Shown piece by piece: positions 1 through 8,518 of a DNA stretch of 64,000 bases. The stretch is from Clostridium sp. (GTDB taxonomy: Bacteria > Bacillota > Clostridia > Clostridiales > Clostridiaceae): contig JARLHR010000241.1 in NCBI GenBank assembly GCA_031292145.1, forward strand, positions 1-64,000. The letters are read 5' to 3'. Made by a program: the position numbers and the translations under genes. The notes below the pieces were generated by a model that did not search any database, was not told the origin of the DNA, and worked only from the letters and a program-made list of their open reading frames with translations. Within the stretch, counting starts at the first letter, position 1; every line of letters starts with the position of its first letter.

Positions 1-2243
1 ATAGCTTCAAATATTTGAGCTCCTTGATAAGATTGGATTGTTGAAATACCCATCTTAGAAAGAATCTTAATAATTCCCTTAATTACTGCTTTATTATAAT
101 TATAAACAGCCTTATTATATTCTAAATCAAGTAATCCATCTTCAATTAATCCTCTTAAAGCTTCATAAGCCATATATGGATTTACAGCTGACGCACCAAA
201 ACCAATTAATGTAGCAAAATGATGAACTTCTCTAGGTTCTCCACTTTCTAGTACTATTCCAACAGATGTTCTAGTACCTTTTTTAACTAAGTATTGATGA
301 AGTGCAGATACTGCAAGTAATGATGGAATTGGCACTTTAGCTTCTGATACATTTCTATCAGATAATATTAATACTGTATATCCTTTTTCATATGCATCTT
401 GAGCCTTCTCAAACATGTCATGCAGTGCAAGTTCTAAAGAACCACCCTTATCAAATACAATATCTATAACCTTTGATTTTAAATTTCCATCGTTAAGAGC
501 TTTTATTTTAGCTAATTCTTCATCATTTATTATTGGTGAATCAAGTTTAAGTAATTCACAATTTGAAGGCTTATCTTCCAATATGTTACCTTCTGGTCCT
601 ATGTAAACATTAGAAGCTGTAATTATTTCCTCTCTAATTGCATCTATAGGCGGATTAGTTACTTGAGCAAATAATTGTTTAAAATAATTAAATAATGGTT
701 GAGCTTCTTTAGATAATACTGCTAGCGGAACATCTACACCCATTGCTGCAAGTGGTTCTGCTCCTGTTTCAGCCATTGGAAGCATAGTTGTTTTTACTTC
801 TTCGTAAGTATAACCAAAAGTTTTTTGTAATCTTCTTCTAGTTCCCTTATCATATTCAATTTTAAATTTCTTACTATCTTTTAGTTTATCTAAAGTAACT
901 AGATTTTCATTTAACCATTCTTCATATGGATTTTCAGCCGCATAAGCATGCTTTAATTCTTCATCATCAATTACTTCTTTTTTAACTGTATCAACAAGCA
1001 GCATTCTACCTGGTTTTAATCTATCTTTCTTTTCAACAATTTCTGGTGGTACATCTAAAGCACCAACTTCTGAAGACAATATTAATCTTCTGTCTTTAGT
1101 TATATAATATCTTGATGGTCTTAAACCATTTCTATCTAGAACTGCACCAACTTTTTCACCGTCTGTAAATACGATAGCTGCAGGACCATCCCATGGTTCC
1201 ATTAGTGTAGCATTATATTCATAAAAAGCTCTCTTTTCCTTACTCATAGTCTTACTCTTATACCATGGTTCTGGAATTGCCATCATAACTGCTCTAGTTA
1301 AGTCCATACCATTCATATATAAGAATTCTAAATTATTATCAAAGATCGCAGAGTCTGATCCTTCTTTATTTATAATAGGCAACACCCTGTTTAAATCTTT
1401 TCCAAGGACTCTAGATTTTACATTTGTTTCTCTAGAATATACCTTATTAACATTTCCACGAAGTGTATTAATTTCACCATTGTGAATCATTAATCTATTT
1501 GGATGTGCTCTTTCCCAGCTTGGGAAGGTGTTTGTACTATATCTTGAATGCACTAATGCTAAAGATGTTTCAACTCTTTCATCTTCTAAGTCCTTATAGA
1601 ACTCCCTTAATTGTGTAGATAAAAGCATACCTTTATACACAATTGTCTTTGATGAAAAAGAAGCTATGTAAAAAGTTTCATTCAAGAATTTACTTATCCA
1701 TCCTGCTCTCTTTTCTATACTTCTTCTAACAATAAATAAATTTCTTTCAAAGTCTTTTCCTCTTTTTATGCCATTAGGTTTCTTTACAAAAGCCTGTGCT
1801 ATGAAAGGCATTGCCTCTAAAGCAGCTTTTCCAAGTATTGAAGAATTTGTTTGAACTTCTCTCCACCCAATCAGTTCAAAATCTTCTTCCTTTGATATAT
1901 CTTCAAAAAGGCGCATAGCTTCTTTTCTTGCCTTTTCTTCTTGTGGTAAAAATACCATAGCGACAGCATAATCACCCTCATTACCAAGTGTCATTCCCTT
2001 TGATTTTAATTCTTCTTCAAAGAACTTGTGAGGTATATTAAATAAGATTCCTGCTCCGTCTCCTGTATGCTCATCAGCACCTGTTCCACCTCTATGCTCT
2101 AATTTTTCAAGTATAGTTAGGCAGTCTGATAAAATTTCATGAGATTTTTCGCCATCAATGTTTACTATAGTCCCAATTCCACAAGCATCATGTTCAAAAC
2201 ATGGGTTATATAGTCCTTGTGCATTCGGATTATTGTTTTCCAT
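1..2243 (-). CDS. gltB: Glutamate synthase large subunit (partial, 3' end outside window)
   Basis: The visible 747 codons are the N-terminal half of a glutamate synthase alpha subunit (family length about 1500 residues). It transfers the glutamine amide to 2-oxoglutarate in the GS-GOGAT cycle. The start ATG follows AAGGGGG. A short propeptide is followed by Cys21 in DACGIG, the class II amidotransferase nucleophile. [16 protein letters not shown] and [11 protein letters not shown] are further hallmarks of the glutaminase domain, and the central linking domain begins after about residue 430. The FMN-binding synthase domain lies beyond the edge. It sits downstream of glnA and the ANTAR regulator on the same strand, so coordinated nitrogen control is likely. 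Family assignment is near certain. Confidence 0.97.
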   Translation of the reverse strand, partial: MENNNPNAQGLYNPCFEHDACGIGTIVNIDGEKSHEILSDCLTILEKLEHRGGTGADEHTGDGAGILFNIPHKFFEEELKSKGMTLGNEGDYAVAMVFLPQEEKARKEAMRLFEDISKEEDFELIGWREVQTNSSILGKAALEAMPFIAQAFVKKPNGIKRGKDFERNLFIVRRSIEKRAGWISKFLNETFYIASFSSKTIVYKGMLLSTQLREFYKDLEDERVETSLALVHSRYSTNTFPSWERAHPNRLMIHNGEINTLRGNVNKVYSRETNVKSRVLGKDLNRVLPIINKEGSDSAIFDNNLEFLYMNGMDLTRAVMMAIPEPWYKSKTMSKEKRAFYEYNATLMEPWDGPAAIVFTDGEKVGAVLDRNGLRPSRYYITKDRRLILSSEVGALDVPPEIVEKKDRLKPGRMLLVDTVKKEVIDDEELKHAYAAENPYEEWLNENLVTLDKLKDSKKFKIEYDKGTRRRLQKTFGYTYEEVKTTMLPMAETGAEPLAAMGVDVPLAVLSKEAQPLFNYFKQLFAQVTNPPIDAIREEIITASNVYIGPEGNILEDKPSNCELLKLDSPIINDEELAKIKALNDGNLKSKVIDIVFDKGGSLELALHDMFEKAQDAYEKGYTVLILSDRNVSEAKVPIPSLLAVSALHQYLVKKGTRTSVGIVLESGEPREVHHFATLIGFGASAVNPYMAYEALRGLIEDGLLDLEYNKAVYNYNKAVIKGIIKILSKMGISTIQSYQGAQIFEA

Positions 2244-2299
2244 TAAAATTCCCCCTTGAGATAATAATATATTTCTTATTTTACTTATTACATATATTT

Positions 2300-2392
2300 T
2301 GATAATTAATGATGAATAATGAATGATTTAGGTTGAAATTCCTGTGGAATTTCTTCCTTCATCATTAATTATTCATTATTCACCATTAATTT
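2300..2392. repeat. Heptad-armed hairpin element (short form)
   Basis: The left arm is made of 7-bp units (TGATAAT, TAATGAT, GAATAAT, GAATGAT) and the right arm of complementary 7-bp units (TTAATTA, TTCATTA, TTCACCA). Between them is a hairpin, GAAATTCC-TGT-GGAATTTC (2335-2353). It matches the element in the pilB-pilC gap but lacks that element's AT spacer and second hairpin. It fills part of the 237-bp gap between the ANTAR regulator and gltB. The rest of that gap shows no convincing promoter. Confidence 0.75.
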
Positions 2393-2480
2393 TTTTACAG
2401 TTCAGTCTCTGTTTATTAATATCAAGATTTTATCAGCCTATTAAGCTTCAAATCATTATACTTTATCAATACGTAAAAAA

Positions 2481-3041
2481 TTATTCTGTTTCACTCAATA
2501 TTAAACTAGCAATATCTTTCATCCTTTTCCCAGAATCCATACTTATTTTCTGCATATATCTGAAGGCTTCATTCTCTGTAAGTCCAGAAGTTGCCATGAG
2601 TTGACCTTTAGCTTTTTCAATAAGCTTTCTATCCTCTATAGTATGTTCTAATTTTTCAACTTGAGCTCTCAACTTTGTAATTCTTTTCTTGCTTTGAAAT
2701 ATTAAATCAATAGCATTAGTTAGGAGCACATTAGAAATTTTAGTACCAATACAATATATATCAGTATCTTCCTCTATAAATGACTTGTAAGGTTCATTTA
2801 CGATAGCTAAAAAACTAGTCTGATCTACTAAAGTTTCATAGATATCAAGTAAACTCATATCCTTAAATTTATATCCAACTAAGACTAGGTCTGGGGAATA
2901 TTGCATAACCAATCTAATTAATTCATTACCTGAACTACACATGGCTATTATCTCGTAGCCTTCTTGTGTTAGTAAACTTTTTAATTTTTTTGATGTCTCA
3001 ATATTGCTTAAAGCTATTATAAGTTTTCCACCTTGAGCCAT
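2481..3041 (-). CDS. ANTAR-domain antitermination regulator with a pseudo-receiver (NitR-like)
   Basis: A 186-residue protein. Residues 1-115 resemble a response-regulator receiver, and a coiled coil leads into a C-terminal ANTAR RNA-binding domain (about residues 125-180, including KLIEKAKGQLMA and FRYMQKISMD). The usual phospho-acceptor Asp is missing: the strand reads PDLVLVGYKF where D is expected, and the N-terminal acidic pair is also absent, so control by phosphorylation is unlikely. ANTAR proteins bind hairpins and prevent terminator formation. Its position directly after glnA and before gltB, plus an ANTAR-like hairpin in the glnA leader, suggests autogenous control of nitrogen genes. 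The start chosen is the ATG at 3041, eight bases after AAGGTGGGG, rather than the GTG at 3053. Confidence 0.9.
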   Translation of the reverse strand: MAQGGKLIIALSNIETSKKLKSLLTQEGYEIIAMCSSGNELIRLVMQYSPDLVLVGYKFKDMSLLDIYETLVDQTSFLAIVNEPYKSFIEEDTDIYCIGTKISNVLLTNAIDLIFQSKKRITKLRAQVEKLEHTIEDRKLIEKAKGQLMATSGLTENEAFRYMQKISMDSGKRMKDIASLILSETE

Positions 3042-3082
3042 TGCAATCCCCACCTTAATTAATACTAATTGGTATTACTATA

Positions 3083-4414
3083 TTAATATTTATTAAGATA
3101 GTGTTCTAATTCCCAATCATGTACTTTAGTTCTATAATCATCCCACTCAGCAGCTTTTCCTTCAATATAGTTTTCATATATATGGTCTCCTAAAGCCGTT
3201 TTAGCTAATTCACTTTCCTTCATGTAATTAACCGCTTCGTATAAGTTATTTGGCAGATTATCAATTCCATTATCTTTTCTTTCTTGTTCAGTCATTGCAA
3301 AGATGTTTGCTTCAACTTCAGCAGGTGGTGTTAAGTTGTTCTTAATTCCATCTAAACCTGCTTGTAATAAACAAGCTAATACTAAGTATGGGTTAGAACT
3401 TGGATCTGGACATCTTAATTCCACTCTAGTTCCTGCTCCTCTAGCAGCTGGTACTCTTATCAATGCAGTCCTGTTCTTGCAAGACCAAGCTAAGTAAACT
3501 GGTGCTTCATATCCTGGTACTAATCTCTTATATGAATTAACTAATGGATTAGTTACAGCTGCAACTCCTTTAACATTCTTTAATAATCCTGCAATAAATT
3601 TATACGCCACTTCGCTTAATCCATTTTTATCATTTTCATCAACGAAAGCGTTCTTTCCATCTTTGAATAATGACATATTCACGTGCATTCCTGAACCATT
3701 GATTCCAAAGATTGGCTTTGGCATAAATGATGCATGTAATCCATGTCTTTGAGCAATAGATTTAACAACTAATTTAAAGGTCATAATATTATCAGCTGTA
3801 GTTAAAGCATCGCCATACTTAAAGTCAATTTCATTTTGACCTTCAGCAACTTCATGATGCGATGCTTCAATTTCAAATCCCATTTCTTCTAAAGCTAAAG
3901 TCATATCTCTTCTAGCATTTTCTCCTAAATCTGTAGGTGCTAAATCAAAGTATCCTGCTTTATCTTGAGTATTAGTTGTTGCATTGCCATTTTCATCAGT
4001 TTCAAATAAGAAGAATTCACATTCTGGTCCAACATTCATTGTATATCCAAGCTCAGCAGCATCTGCAATAGCCTTCTTTAGGATATATCTTGGATCTCCT
4101 TCAAACGGTGTTCCATCTGGTCTATAAACGTCACAAATTAATCTTGCAACTTTACCTTGTTGTGGTCTCCATGGAAAAATTACAAAGCTATCTAAGTTTG
4201 GTCTTAGATTCATGTCTGATTCCTCAATTCTAACGAAACCGTCAATTGATGATCCATCAAACATGCATTCATTGTTTAATGCCTTTTCTAATTGTTTGTC
4301 TGTAATTGCTACATTTTTTAATGTCCCAAAGATATCAGTAAATTGAAGTCTTATAAACTTAACTCCATTTTCCTTTACTAAATTAATGATATCTTCCTTT
4401 GTGTACTTTGCCAT
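3083..4414 (-). CDS. glnA: Glutamine synthetase, type I
   Basis: A 443-residue GSI that makes glutamine from glutamate, ammonia and ATP in the cytoplasm. The beta-grasp N-terminus ([17 protein letters not shown]) and the catalytic segments [43 protein letters not shown] and NRTALIRVP are all present. The length and the absence of the NLYDLP adenylylation motif fit the GSI-alpha class of low-GC Gram-positives, which is controlled by feedback and transcription rather than adenylylation. The ATG follows a run of G (complement of ccccc). Only 41 bp separate it from the downstream ANTAR gene, so they are probably cotranscribed. The long leader carries an attenuator and an inserted 158-bp element. 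Confidence 0.98.
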   Translation of the reverse strand: MAKYTKEDIINLVKENGVKFIRLQFTDIFGTLKNVAITDKQLEKALNNECMFDGSSIDGFVRIEESDMNLRPNLDSFVIFPWRPQQGKVARLICDVYRPDGTPFEGDPRYILKKAIADAAELGYTMNVGPECEFFLFETDENGNATTNTQDKAGYFDLAPTDLGENARRDMTLALEEMGFEIEASHHEVAEGQNEIDFKYGDALTTADNIMTFKLVVKSIAQRHGLHASFMPKPIFGINGSGMHVNMSLFKDGKNAFVDENDKNGLSEVAYKFIAGLLKNVKGVAAVTNPLVNSYKRLVPGYEAPVYLAWSCKNRTALIRVPAARGAGTRVELRCPDPSSNPYLVLACLLQAGLDGIKNNLTPPAEVEANIFAMTEQERKDNGIDNLPNNLYEAVNYMKESELAKTALGDHIYENYIEGKAAEWDDYRTKVHDWELEHYLNKY

Positions 4415-4441
4415 TTTGCAATCCCCCCTTTTTTTGTTTTA

Positions 4442-4599
4442 GGCACATGAAAGAAAATAATAGACCAAAGATGCGACGCGTATTTCGTGTCAGGCAAGGA
4501 AACAAATTCTGCTCATAGCGAGCCTATTAGTAGAATTTGTTGACGCAGTATGACGCGAAATATGCACGCATACTGGTCTAGTATTTTCTTGATTGTGCC
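4442..4599. mobile_element. 158-bp MITE-like palindromic element, copy 1
   Basis: The ends are imperfect inverted repeats (GGCACATGAAAGAAAATAAT and its near complement ending in TTGATTGTGCC). The interior folds back on itself around CTCATAGCGAGCCTATTAG. It is exactly as long as the copies at 22035 and 47107 and is flanked by the same 3 bp, TTA, on both sides. No ORF is inside. It lies between the glnA attenuator and the glnA ribosome site, so it becomes part of the read-through leader. Confidence 0.85.
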
Positions 4600-4601
4600 T
4601 T

Positions 4602-4645
4602 AAAAAGGCGCACAATAGTAACATATGCTATCTATTGAACGCCTT
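4602..4645 (-). terminator. Attenuator terminator in the glnA leader
   Basis: On the minus strand, AAGGCG-TT-CAATAG pairs with CTATTG-TG-CGCCTT around an inner TAGC-ATAT-GTTA hairpin and is followed by TTTTT. It lies between a promoter (4669-4697) and glnA, so it would stop glnA transcripts early. Its 5' arm is shared with the upstream ANTAR-like hairpin, making the two structures mutually exclusive. Confidence 0.75.
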
Positions 4646-4653
4646 TGCTCAAT
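4634..4653 (-). promoter_or_regulatory. Putative ANTAR-binding antiterminator hairpin
   Basis: On the minus strand, ATTGAGC-AAAGGC-GTTCAAT forms a 7-bp stem (one G-T pair) closing a six-base loop with A at position 1 and G at position 4, the loop signature described for ANTAR targets such as EutV sites. It overlaps the 5' arm of the glnA-leader terminator, and an ANTAR protein gene follows glnA. The family's canonical motif has two hairpins; I see only this one clearly. Confidence 0.65.
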
Positions 4654-4668
4654 CCACTTAATGATAAA

Positions 4669-4697
4669 ATTATATATCACTAATCACAATAAATCAA
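4669..4697 (-). promoter_or_regulatory. Candidate glnA promoter (TTGATT-17-TATAAT)
   Basis: On the minus strand, a -35-like TTGATT (4692-4697) is separated by 17 bp from a perfect TATAAT (4669-4674). Transcription would start near 4662, just before the ANTAR-like hairpin and the attenuator. Confidence 0.65.
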
Positions 4698-4729
4698 TAG
4701 ATTTTTTTAATATAATAAATATTTTTATA

Positions 4730-4758
4730 GCAAAAACTTTAAATTTTAAAGTTTTTGC
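4730..4758. other. 29-bp perfect palindrome upstream of the glnA promoter
   Basis: GCAAAAACTTTAAA and its exact complement flank a single central base. It could end transcripts entering from upstream, though neither side has a clean T-run directly after the stem. Its role is unknown. Confidence 0.45.
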
Positions 4759-4843
4759 TTTACTTTTCTTTATTAAGTTAATTTTATATTATTTATTACA
4801 ATTTTTTTGGTTTTAAAATAAATTCTGCAGAAAATTATTTTCA

Positions 4844-4897
4844 GGCACATGAAACAAAATAGGCGAACATACTGGTCCATTATTTTTTTATTGTGCC
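4844..4897. mobile_element. 54-bp short relative of the 158-bp element
   Basis: It keeps the terminal GGCACATGAAA and the TATTTTTTTATTGTGCC end but lacks most of the interior. Its length equals that of the copy at 39854. The flanking triplets (TCA and TTA) do not match, unlike the full-length copies. Confidence 0.65.
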
Positions 4898-4902
4898 TTA
4901 AT

Positions 4903-4964
4903 AAAAAACGAAGTCATAGAAATAATAATTCCATGACTTCGTTGTCAAAATATCTTTGATTTAT
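4903..4964 (-). ncRNA. Putative short RNA with its own promoter and terminator
   Basis: On the minus strand, a consensus promoter (4971-4999) is followed within about 25 bases by a hairpin (4907-4943, 11 perfect base pairs AACGAAGTCAT/ATGACTTCGTT plus four more) and TTTTTT. The unit would yield a transcript of about 60 bases and has no room for a protein. It could be a small RNA or a first, constitutively terminated leader for glnA. Expression is inferred only. Confidence 0.5.
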
Positions 4965-4970
4965 ACATTC

Positions 4971-4999
4971 ATTATACAAATCAAAAATTATCATGTCAA
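4971..4999 (-). promoter_or_regulatory. Consensus sigma-A promoter (TTGACA-17-TATAAT)
   Basis: TTGACA (4994-4999) and TATAAT (4971-4976) on the minus strand match the consensus at every position with a 17-bp spacer. The only structure immediately downstream is a terminator hairpin, then the glnA leader 240 bases further on. Confidence 0.7.
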
Positions 5000-5340
5000 T
5001 GAATACTGGAACTACTTCCGCGAAACTGTTAAAACTTTCTTATTCTATAAGACATATTCAAAAAATGTATATGTCAGCATAGACTCATTATTTTCTTTCA
5101 CATGCCTCACCATTATGTAAATTTTTTCTTCATAAAATATTGTTTACAAAATTGTATTTTTTATTTATTCAATTTATGAATTTCTTCATTAATTAATATT
5201 AGAATTTATTTATATATTTTTTTGTATATTTAATATGAATTATTCCGAATTATCAATTATTCTCTTGAACATTTTTAGATAAATTGCTACAATCTTATGT
5301 GTAAAATTATTAAATAGAATATAATATGGGGGCTATGATT

Positions 5341-6654
5341 ATGAACACAATTGTAACAAAATTTGGTGGAAGTTCGCTAGCAGATGCTAATCAATTTAAA
5401 AAAGTTAAAGATATAATATTTTCTAACTCCGAAAGAAAATATGTAATACCTTCAGCACCTGGTAAAAGAAATTCCAAAGATTCAAAGATAACTGATTTAT
5501 TATATCTTTGTCATGCTCATGTATCTACTGGAATAGCTTTTGATGATGTTTTCAATCTTATAAAAGATAGATATTGTGGTATTATTAAAGATTTAGACTT
5601 AGACTATGATATCACTGGATATTTAGATGTAATAAAAAAAGATCTTGAAGAAGGAGCTTCAAGTGATTACGCTGCAAGTAGGGGCGAATACTTAAATGGA
5701 TTAATACTTGCAAACTATTTAGGATTTAAATTTGTCGATGCAAAAGATGTTATCATCTTTAATGCTGATGGCTCATTAGACTCAAATGCAACAAACTCAG
5801 CACTTAATTCGAAATTATCAAAAATTTCAAACGCTGTAATTCCAGGATTTTATGGGGCAGATAAAGATGGAAATATAGTCACTTTCTCAAGGGGTGGTTC
5901 TGATGTAACTGGAGCTTTAGTTGCTGCAAGCATTAATGCTACACTTTATGAAAACTGGACAGATGTTTCAGGTTTCTTAATGGCAGACCCTAGAATAATC
6001 GAAAATCCAAAACCAATAAGTAAAATAACTTATACTGAGCTTAGAGAACTTTCTTATATGGGTGCATCAGTACTTCATGAAGATGCAATTTTCCCTGTAA
6101 GAGAAGTAGGTATTCCAATAAATATAAAAAATACAAACAAACCACAAGATGAAGGTACATTTATAGTAAAAGATACAGATGGTTCAATGAAACCAACTAC
6201 TGTAACTGGTATTGCAGGTAAAAAAGATTTTACAGTAATCGCAATTTCTAAGGCATCAATGAATTCAGAACTTGGTTTCTGTAGAAAACTGCTATCAATT
6301 CTTGAACAACACAATATTTCATTTGAAAATATGCCTTCTGGAATAGATACAGTATGTCTTGTAATTTCAGATTCTCAATTAAAGCACAAGAAAAATGTTG
6401 TATTAGATGAAATTAAAAGAACATGTAACCCTGATACTATAGATGTGCATCCAAATATGGCTATGATTGCAACTGTTGGCCGTGGTATGGCTAAGCAAAG
6501 AGGCACAGCTGCTAAAATCTTCGCAGCGCTTTCAAAGGCTGAAATCAACATAAGAATGATTGATCAAGGTTCTAGTGAAATGAACATTTTAGTCGGTATA
6601 GAAAATGACGATTTTGAAAAAGGAATTGCTGCAATTTATAACGCATTTAACTAA
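5341..6654 (+). CDS. Aspartate kinase
   Basis: A 437-residue kinase phosphorylating aspartate, the first step to lysine, threonine and methionine. The N-terminal KFGGSSLAD nucleotide and substrate motif, FSRGGSDVTGALVA and the conserved YTELRELSYMGASVLHE segment identify the catalytic domain. Two C-terminal ACT domains (about residues 300-437, with VGRGMAKQRGTAAKIFAAL) mark a feedback-inhibited form. I prefer the ATG at 5341, nine bases after GGGGG, over in-frame ATGs at 5326 and 5335. It stands alone. The 5' region shows no lysine riboswitch that I can recognise, so which end product regulates it is unclear. Confidence 0.95.
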   Translation: MNTIVTKFGGSSLADANQFKKVKDIIFSNSERKYVIPSAPGKRNSKDSKITDLLYLCHAHVSTGIAFDDVFNLIKDRYCGIIKDLDLDYDITGYLDVIKKDLEEGASSDYAASRGEYLNGLILANYLGFKFVDAKDVIIFNADGSLDSNATNSALNSKLSKISNAVIPGFYGADKDGNIVTFSRGGSDVTGALVAASINATLYENWTDVSGFLMADPRIIENPKPISKITYTELRELSYMGASVLHEDAIFPVREVGIPINIKNTNKPQDEGTFIVKDTDGSMKPTTVTGIAGKKDFTVIAISKASMNSELGFCRKLLSILEQHNISFENMPSGIDTVCLVISDSQLKHKKNVVLDEIKRTCNPDTIDVHPNMAMIATVGRGMAKQRGTAAKIFAALSKAEINIRMIDQGSSEMNILVGIENDDFEKGIAAIYNAFN

Positions 6655-6681
6655 ATACACAAAACTTAATTTATGATATTA

Positions 6682-6875
6682 CCAACCGAAATTAGATACA
6701 TGTGTGTTCCGAAGGACTATGAAAATTTCGCTGGAAGATTCTAAATAGGAGGTTGCCCAATTTTAACTTGCTCCCACTATTCAGTGTGACAAGTTAAAAT
6801 GGAACAACCTCCTATTAAGAACATTCAACAGCTTATTTTCAAATGCCTTCTTCACACACATGTATCTAATTTATT
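6682..6875. repeat. Long-palindrome element, copy 1 (inverted orientation)
   Basis: A roughly 190-bp stem-loop. The outer arms are AATTAGATACATGTGTG and its complement near 6855-6871. A middle block, GACTATGAAAATTTCGCTG, partly pairs with CAGCTTATTTTCAAATGCC. The inner arms are AATAGGAGGTTG and CAACCTCCTATT, and the apical segment CTTGTCACACTGAATAGTGG is on the minus strand. Related copies lie at 42582, 51066 and 63184. It follows aspartate kinase and could also act as its terminator. The remainder of this gap, up to 7015, shows nothing else. Confidence 0.85.
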
Positions 6876-7015
6876 TGTTCAGATATGCCTTTTTGATTTT
6901 TTTATTCATAGTATACTTACCTAGATTACTCAAAATGCTTACCTCAACGTTGAGCAATGAACAAGCGTTTTAGAAGGTTTAAACGAAACACTTCACGCAA
7001 TATATTGCCTCAAGT

Positions 7016-7489
7016 TTAAAGTTCCAATCTCTTATTGGAAAGGCTGTTAAACTTCTTTTTAATAAAATATTCTTCTGTAAGTAAATCGTCTCTTACAGAA
7101 TTAGTGAATCTTATATGATTTTTGTAGCTTTCATCTTTATTTCTTCTTATCCAAAACGTATCTAAAAAGCACATTCCTTTTGCCGCTAAAAATACTTCCC
7201 ATTCATCCCAAAATTCTAAATTATAATATTCTAGATAGCAATCTAAATTCATTCTATTATAAGGAATTATTCTATCAACTATAAATTCCCTTATGACATC
7301 ACTTGGAACTACCCTGATTTTTCTATCAAATAATCCATAAAACTCTGCTGGATATACCTTTAAATCAGTAATATATTCATTTCTTTTGAAACTGTACTCT
7401 TCTGAAACCAAGTCATAAGATAGATCTCCTAAATAATGTTCTTCATTCATAAGTTCAACAGTTTCTATTTTTGATTTAGGGAGCAACAT
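7016..7489 (-). CDS. Unknown protein, 157 residues
   Basis: I do not recognise the family. The protein is soluble by composition, rich in Tyr, Phe and charged residues (for example LEYYNLEFWDEWEVFLAAKG), and has no signal peptide or membrane segment. The ATG follows AGAGGTGG at good spacing, and codon use matches neighbouring genes, so it is very likely a real gene. It lies alone between the long-palindrome element and the DedA gene, about 130 bp downstream of the latter on the same strand. Confidence 0.75.
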   Translation of the reverse strand: MLLPKSKIETVELMNEEHYLGDLSYDLVSEEYSFKRNEYITDLKVYPAEFYGLFDRKIRVVPSDVIREFIVDRIIPYNRMNLDCYLEYYNLEFWDEWEVFLAAKGMCFLDTFWIRRNKDESYKNHIRFTNSVRDDLLTEEYFIKKKFNSLSNKRLEL

Positions 7490-7624
7490 TTCTTTACCAC
7501 CTCTATTCTTTCTTTAAAACAACTATTATCTAAAGGCGAATTAATTTGTATTGATATATTGAAAAAGGTATAGTTGCCCTATGTAAACCACACCTCTTTT
7601 TAATGTTAAGTATATAAATCATTT

Positions 7625-8272
7625 TTATGCTGCTTTATCTGATTTTTTTGTTTTGCTTTTTAAAACTTCAATAACAACTGGTAAAATTGAAATTAATATT
7701 ATTGCAATTACTACAATTTCAAAATTATTTTTAACTATTGGAATAGTTCCGAAGAAATATCCTAATGCTGAAACTCCTAGTACCCACAGAATTCCACCAA
7801 TTGCATTAAATGAAATAAACTTTTTATAATTCATTTCTCCTATTCCTGCAACAAATGGCGCAAGTGTTCTGACAATAGGTACAAATCTAGCAAAGATTAT
7901 TGCCTTGCCACCATACTTTTCATAAAATTTATGAGTTTTATCAAGATGTTCCTTCTTTATAAGCTTATCACTTTTGATCATTTTATTTCCTAACAGTCTG
8001 CCAATCTCATAATTTGATGTATCTCCTAGAATGGCTGCAATCATCAAAAGTCCTACTAATGCATATATATTAAGCATTCCCATAGCAGCAAAAGCTGCTG
8101 CTGCAAATATCAAAGAATCTCCTGGCAAAAATGGTGTTACTACCAAACCTGTTTCCAAAAATATTATTAAAAATAAAAATAAATATGTTTCAACTCCATA
8201 ATTATTTATTACTGTTCCTAAATATTTATCAAGATGTAGAAACATATCTATTAGATAAGAAATTGTATTCAT
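7625..8272 (-). CDS. DedA-family (VTT domain) membrane protein
   Basis: A 215-residue integral membrane protein. It shows the DedA signature: an acidic residue in the first hydrophobic hairpin (FLETGLVVTPFLPGDSLIFA), the conserved FARFVPIVRTLAPFVAG stretch and a late GGILWV segment. DedA proteins are proton-motive-force-dependent transporters, and members have been linked to undecaprenyl-phosphate or phospholipid translocation. Which substrate applies here cannot be told from sequence. The ATG follows AGGAGGAAC. The Lys-rich C-terminus (KSKTKKSDKAA) is cytoplasmic by the positive-inside rule. Confidence 0.92.
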   Translation of the reverse strand: MNTISYLIDMFLHLDKYLGTVINNYGVETYLFLFLIIFLETGLVVTPFLPGDSLIFAAAAFAAMGMLNIYALVGLLMIAAILGDTSNYEIGRLLGNKMIKSDKLIKKEHLDKTHKFYEKYGGKAIIFARFVPIVRTLAPFVAGIGEMNYKKFISFNAIGGILWVLGVSALGYFFGTIPIVKNNFEIVVIAIILISILPVVIEVLKSKTKKSDKAA

Positions 8273-8518
8273 TTGTTCCTCCTATACGTAAAATATTATA
8301 CTTATATTCTACCTTATTATTTATTTTCATATGTTATTATACATTATTAATTACTAAAAGAAAATTAAGATTTTATTAAATTATTTCAGCACTTACAAAC
8401 AAGTTTACAACCCTATTTTAAGCTAAAATCCCACTTAATATAACTTAAGTTAATTTCCATCACTGAATAATTTATTACAAATTACTAATCTTTATAAATT
8501 ACTAAGCAGTTCAATAAA

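Noticed and set aside
4625-4816. 63-codon plus-strand ORF upstream of glnA
   Set aside because: It has no ribosome site and covers the minus-strand promoter and attenuator; composition is that of AT-rich noncoding DNA.
4965-5340. Lysine riboswitch upstream of aspartate kinase
   Set aside because: No conserved L-box segments are visible; the region is AT-rich and mostly carries a minus-strand promoter.
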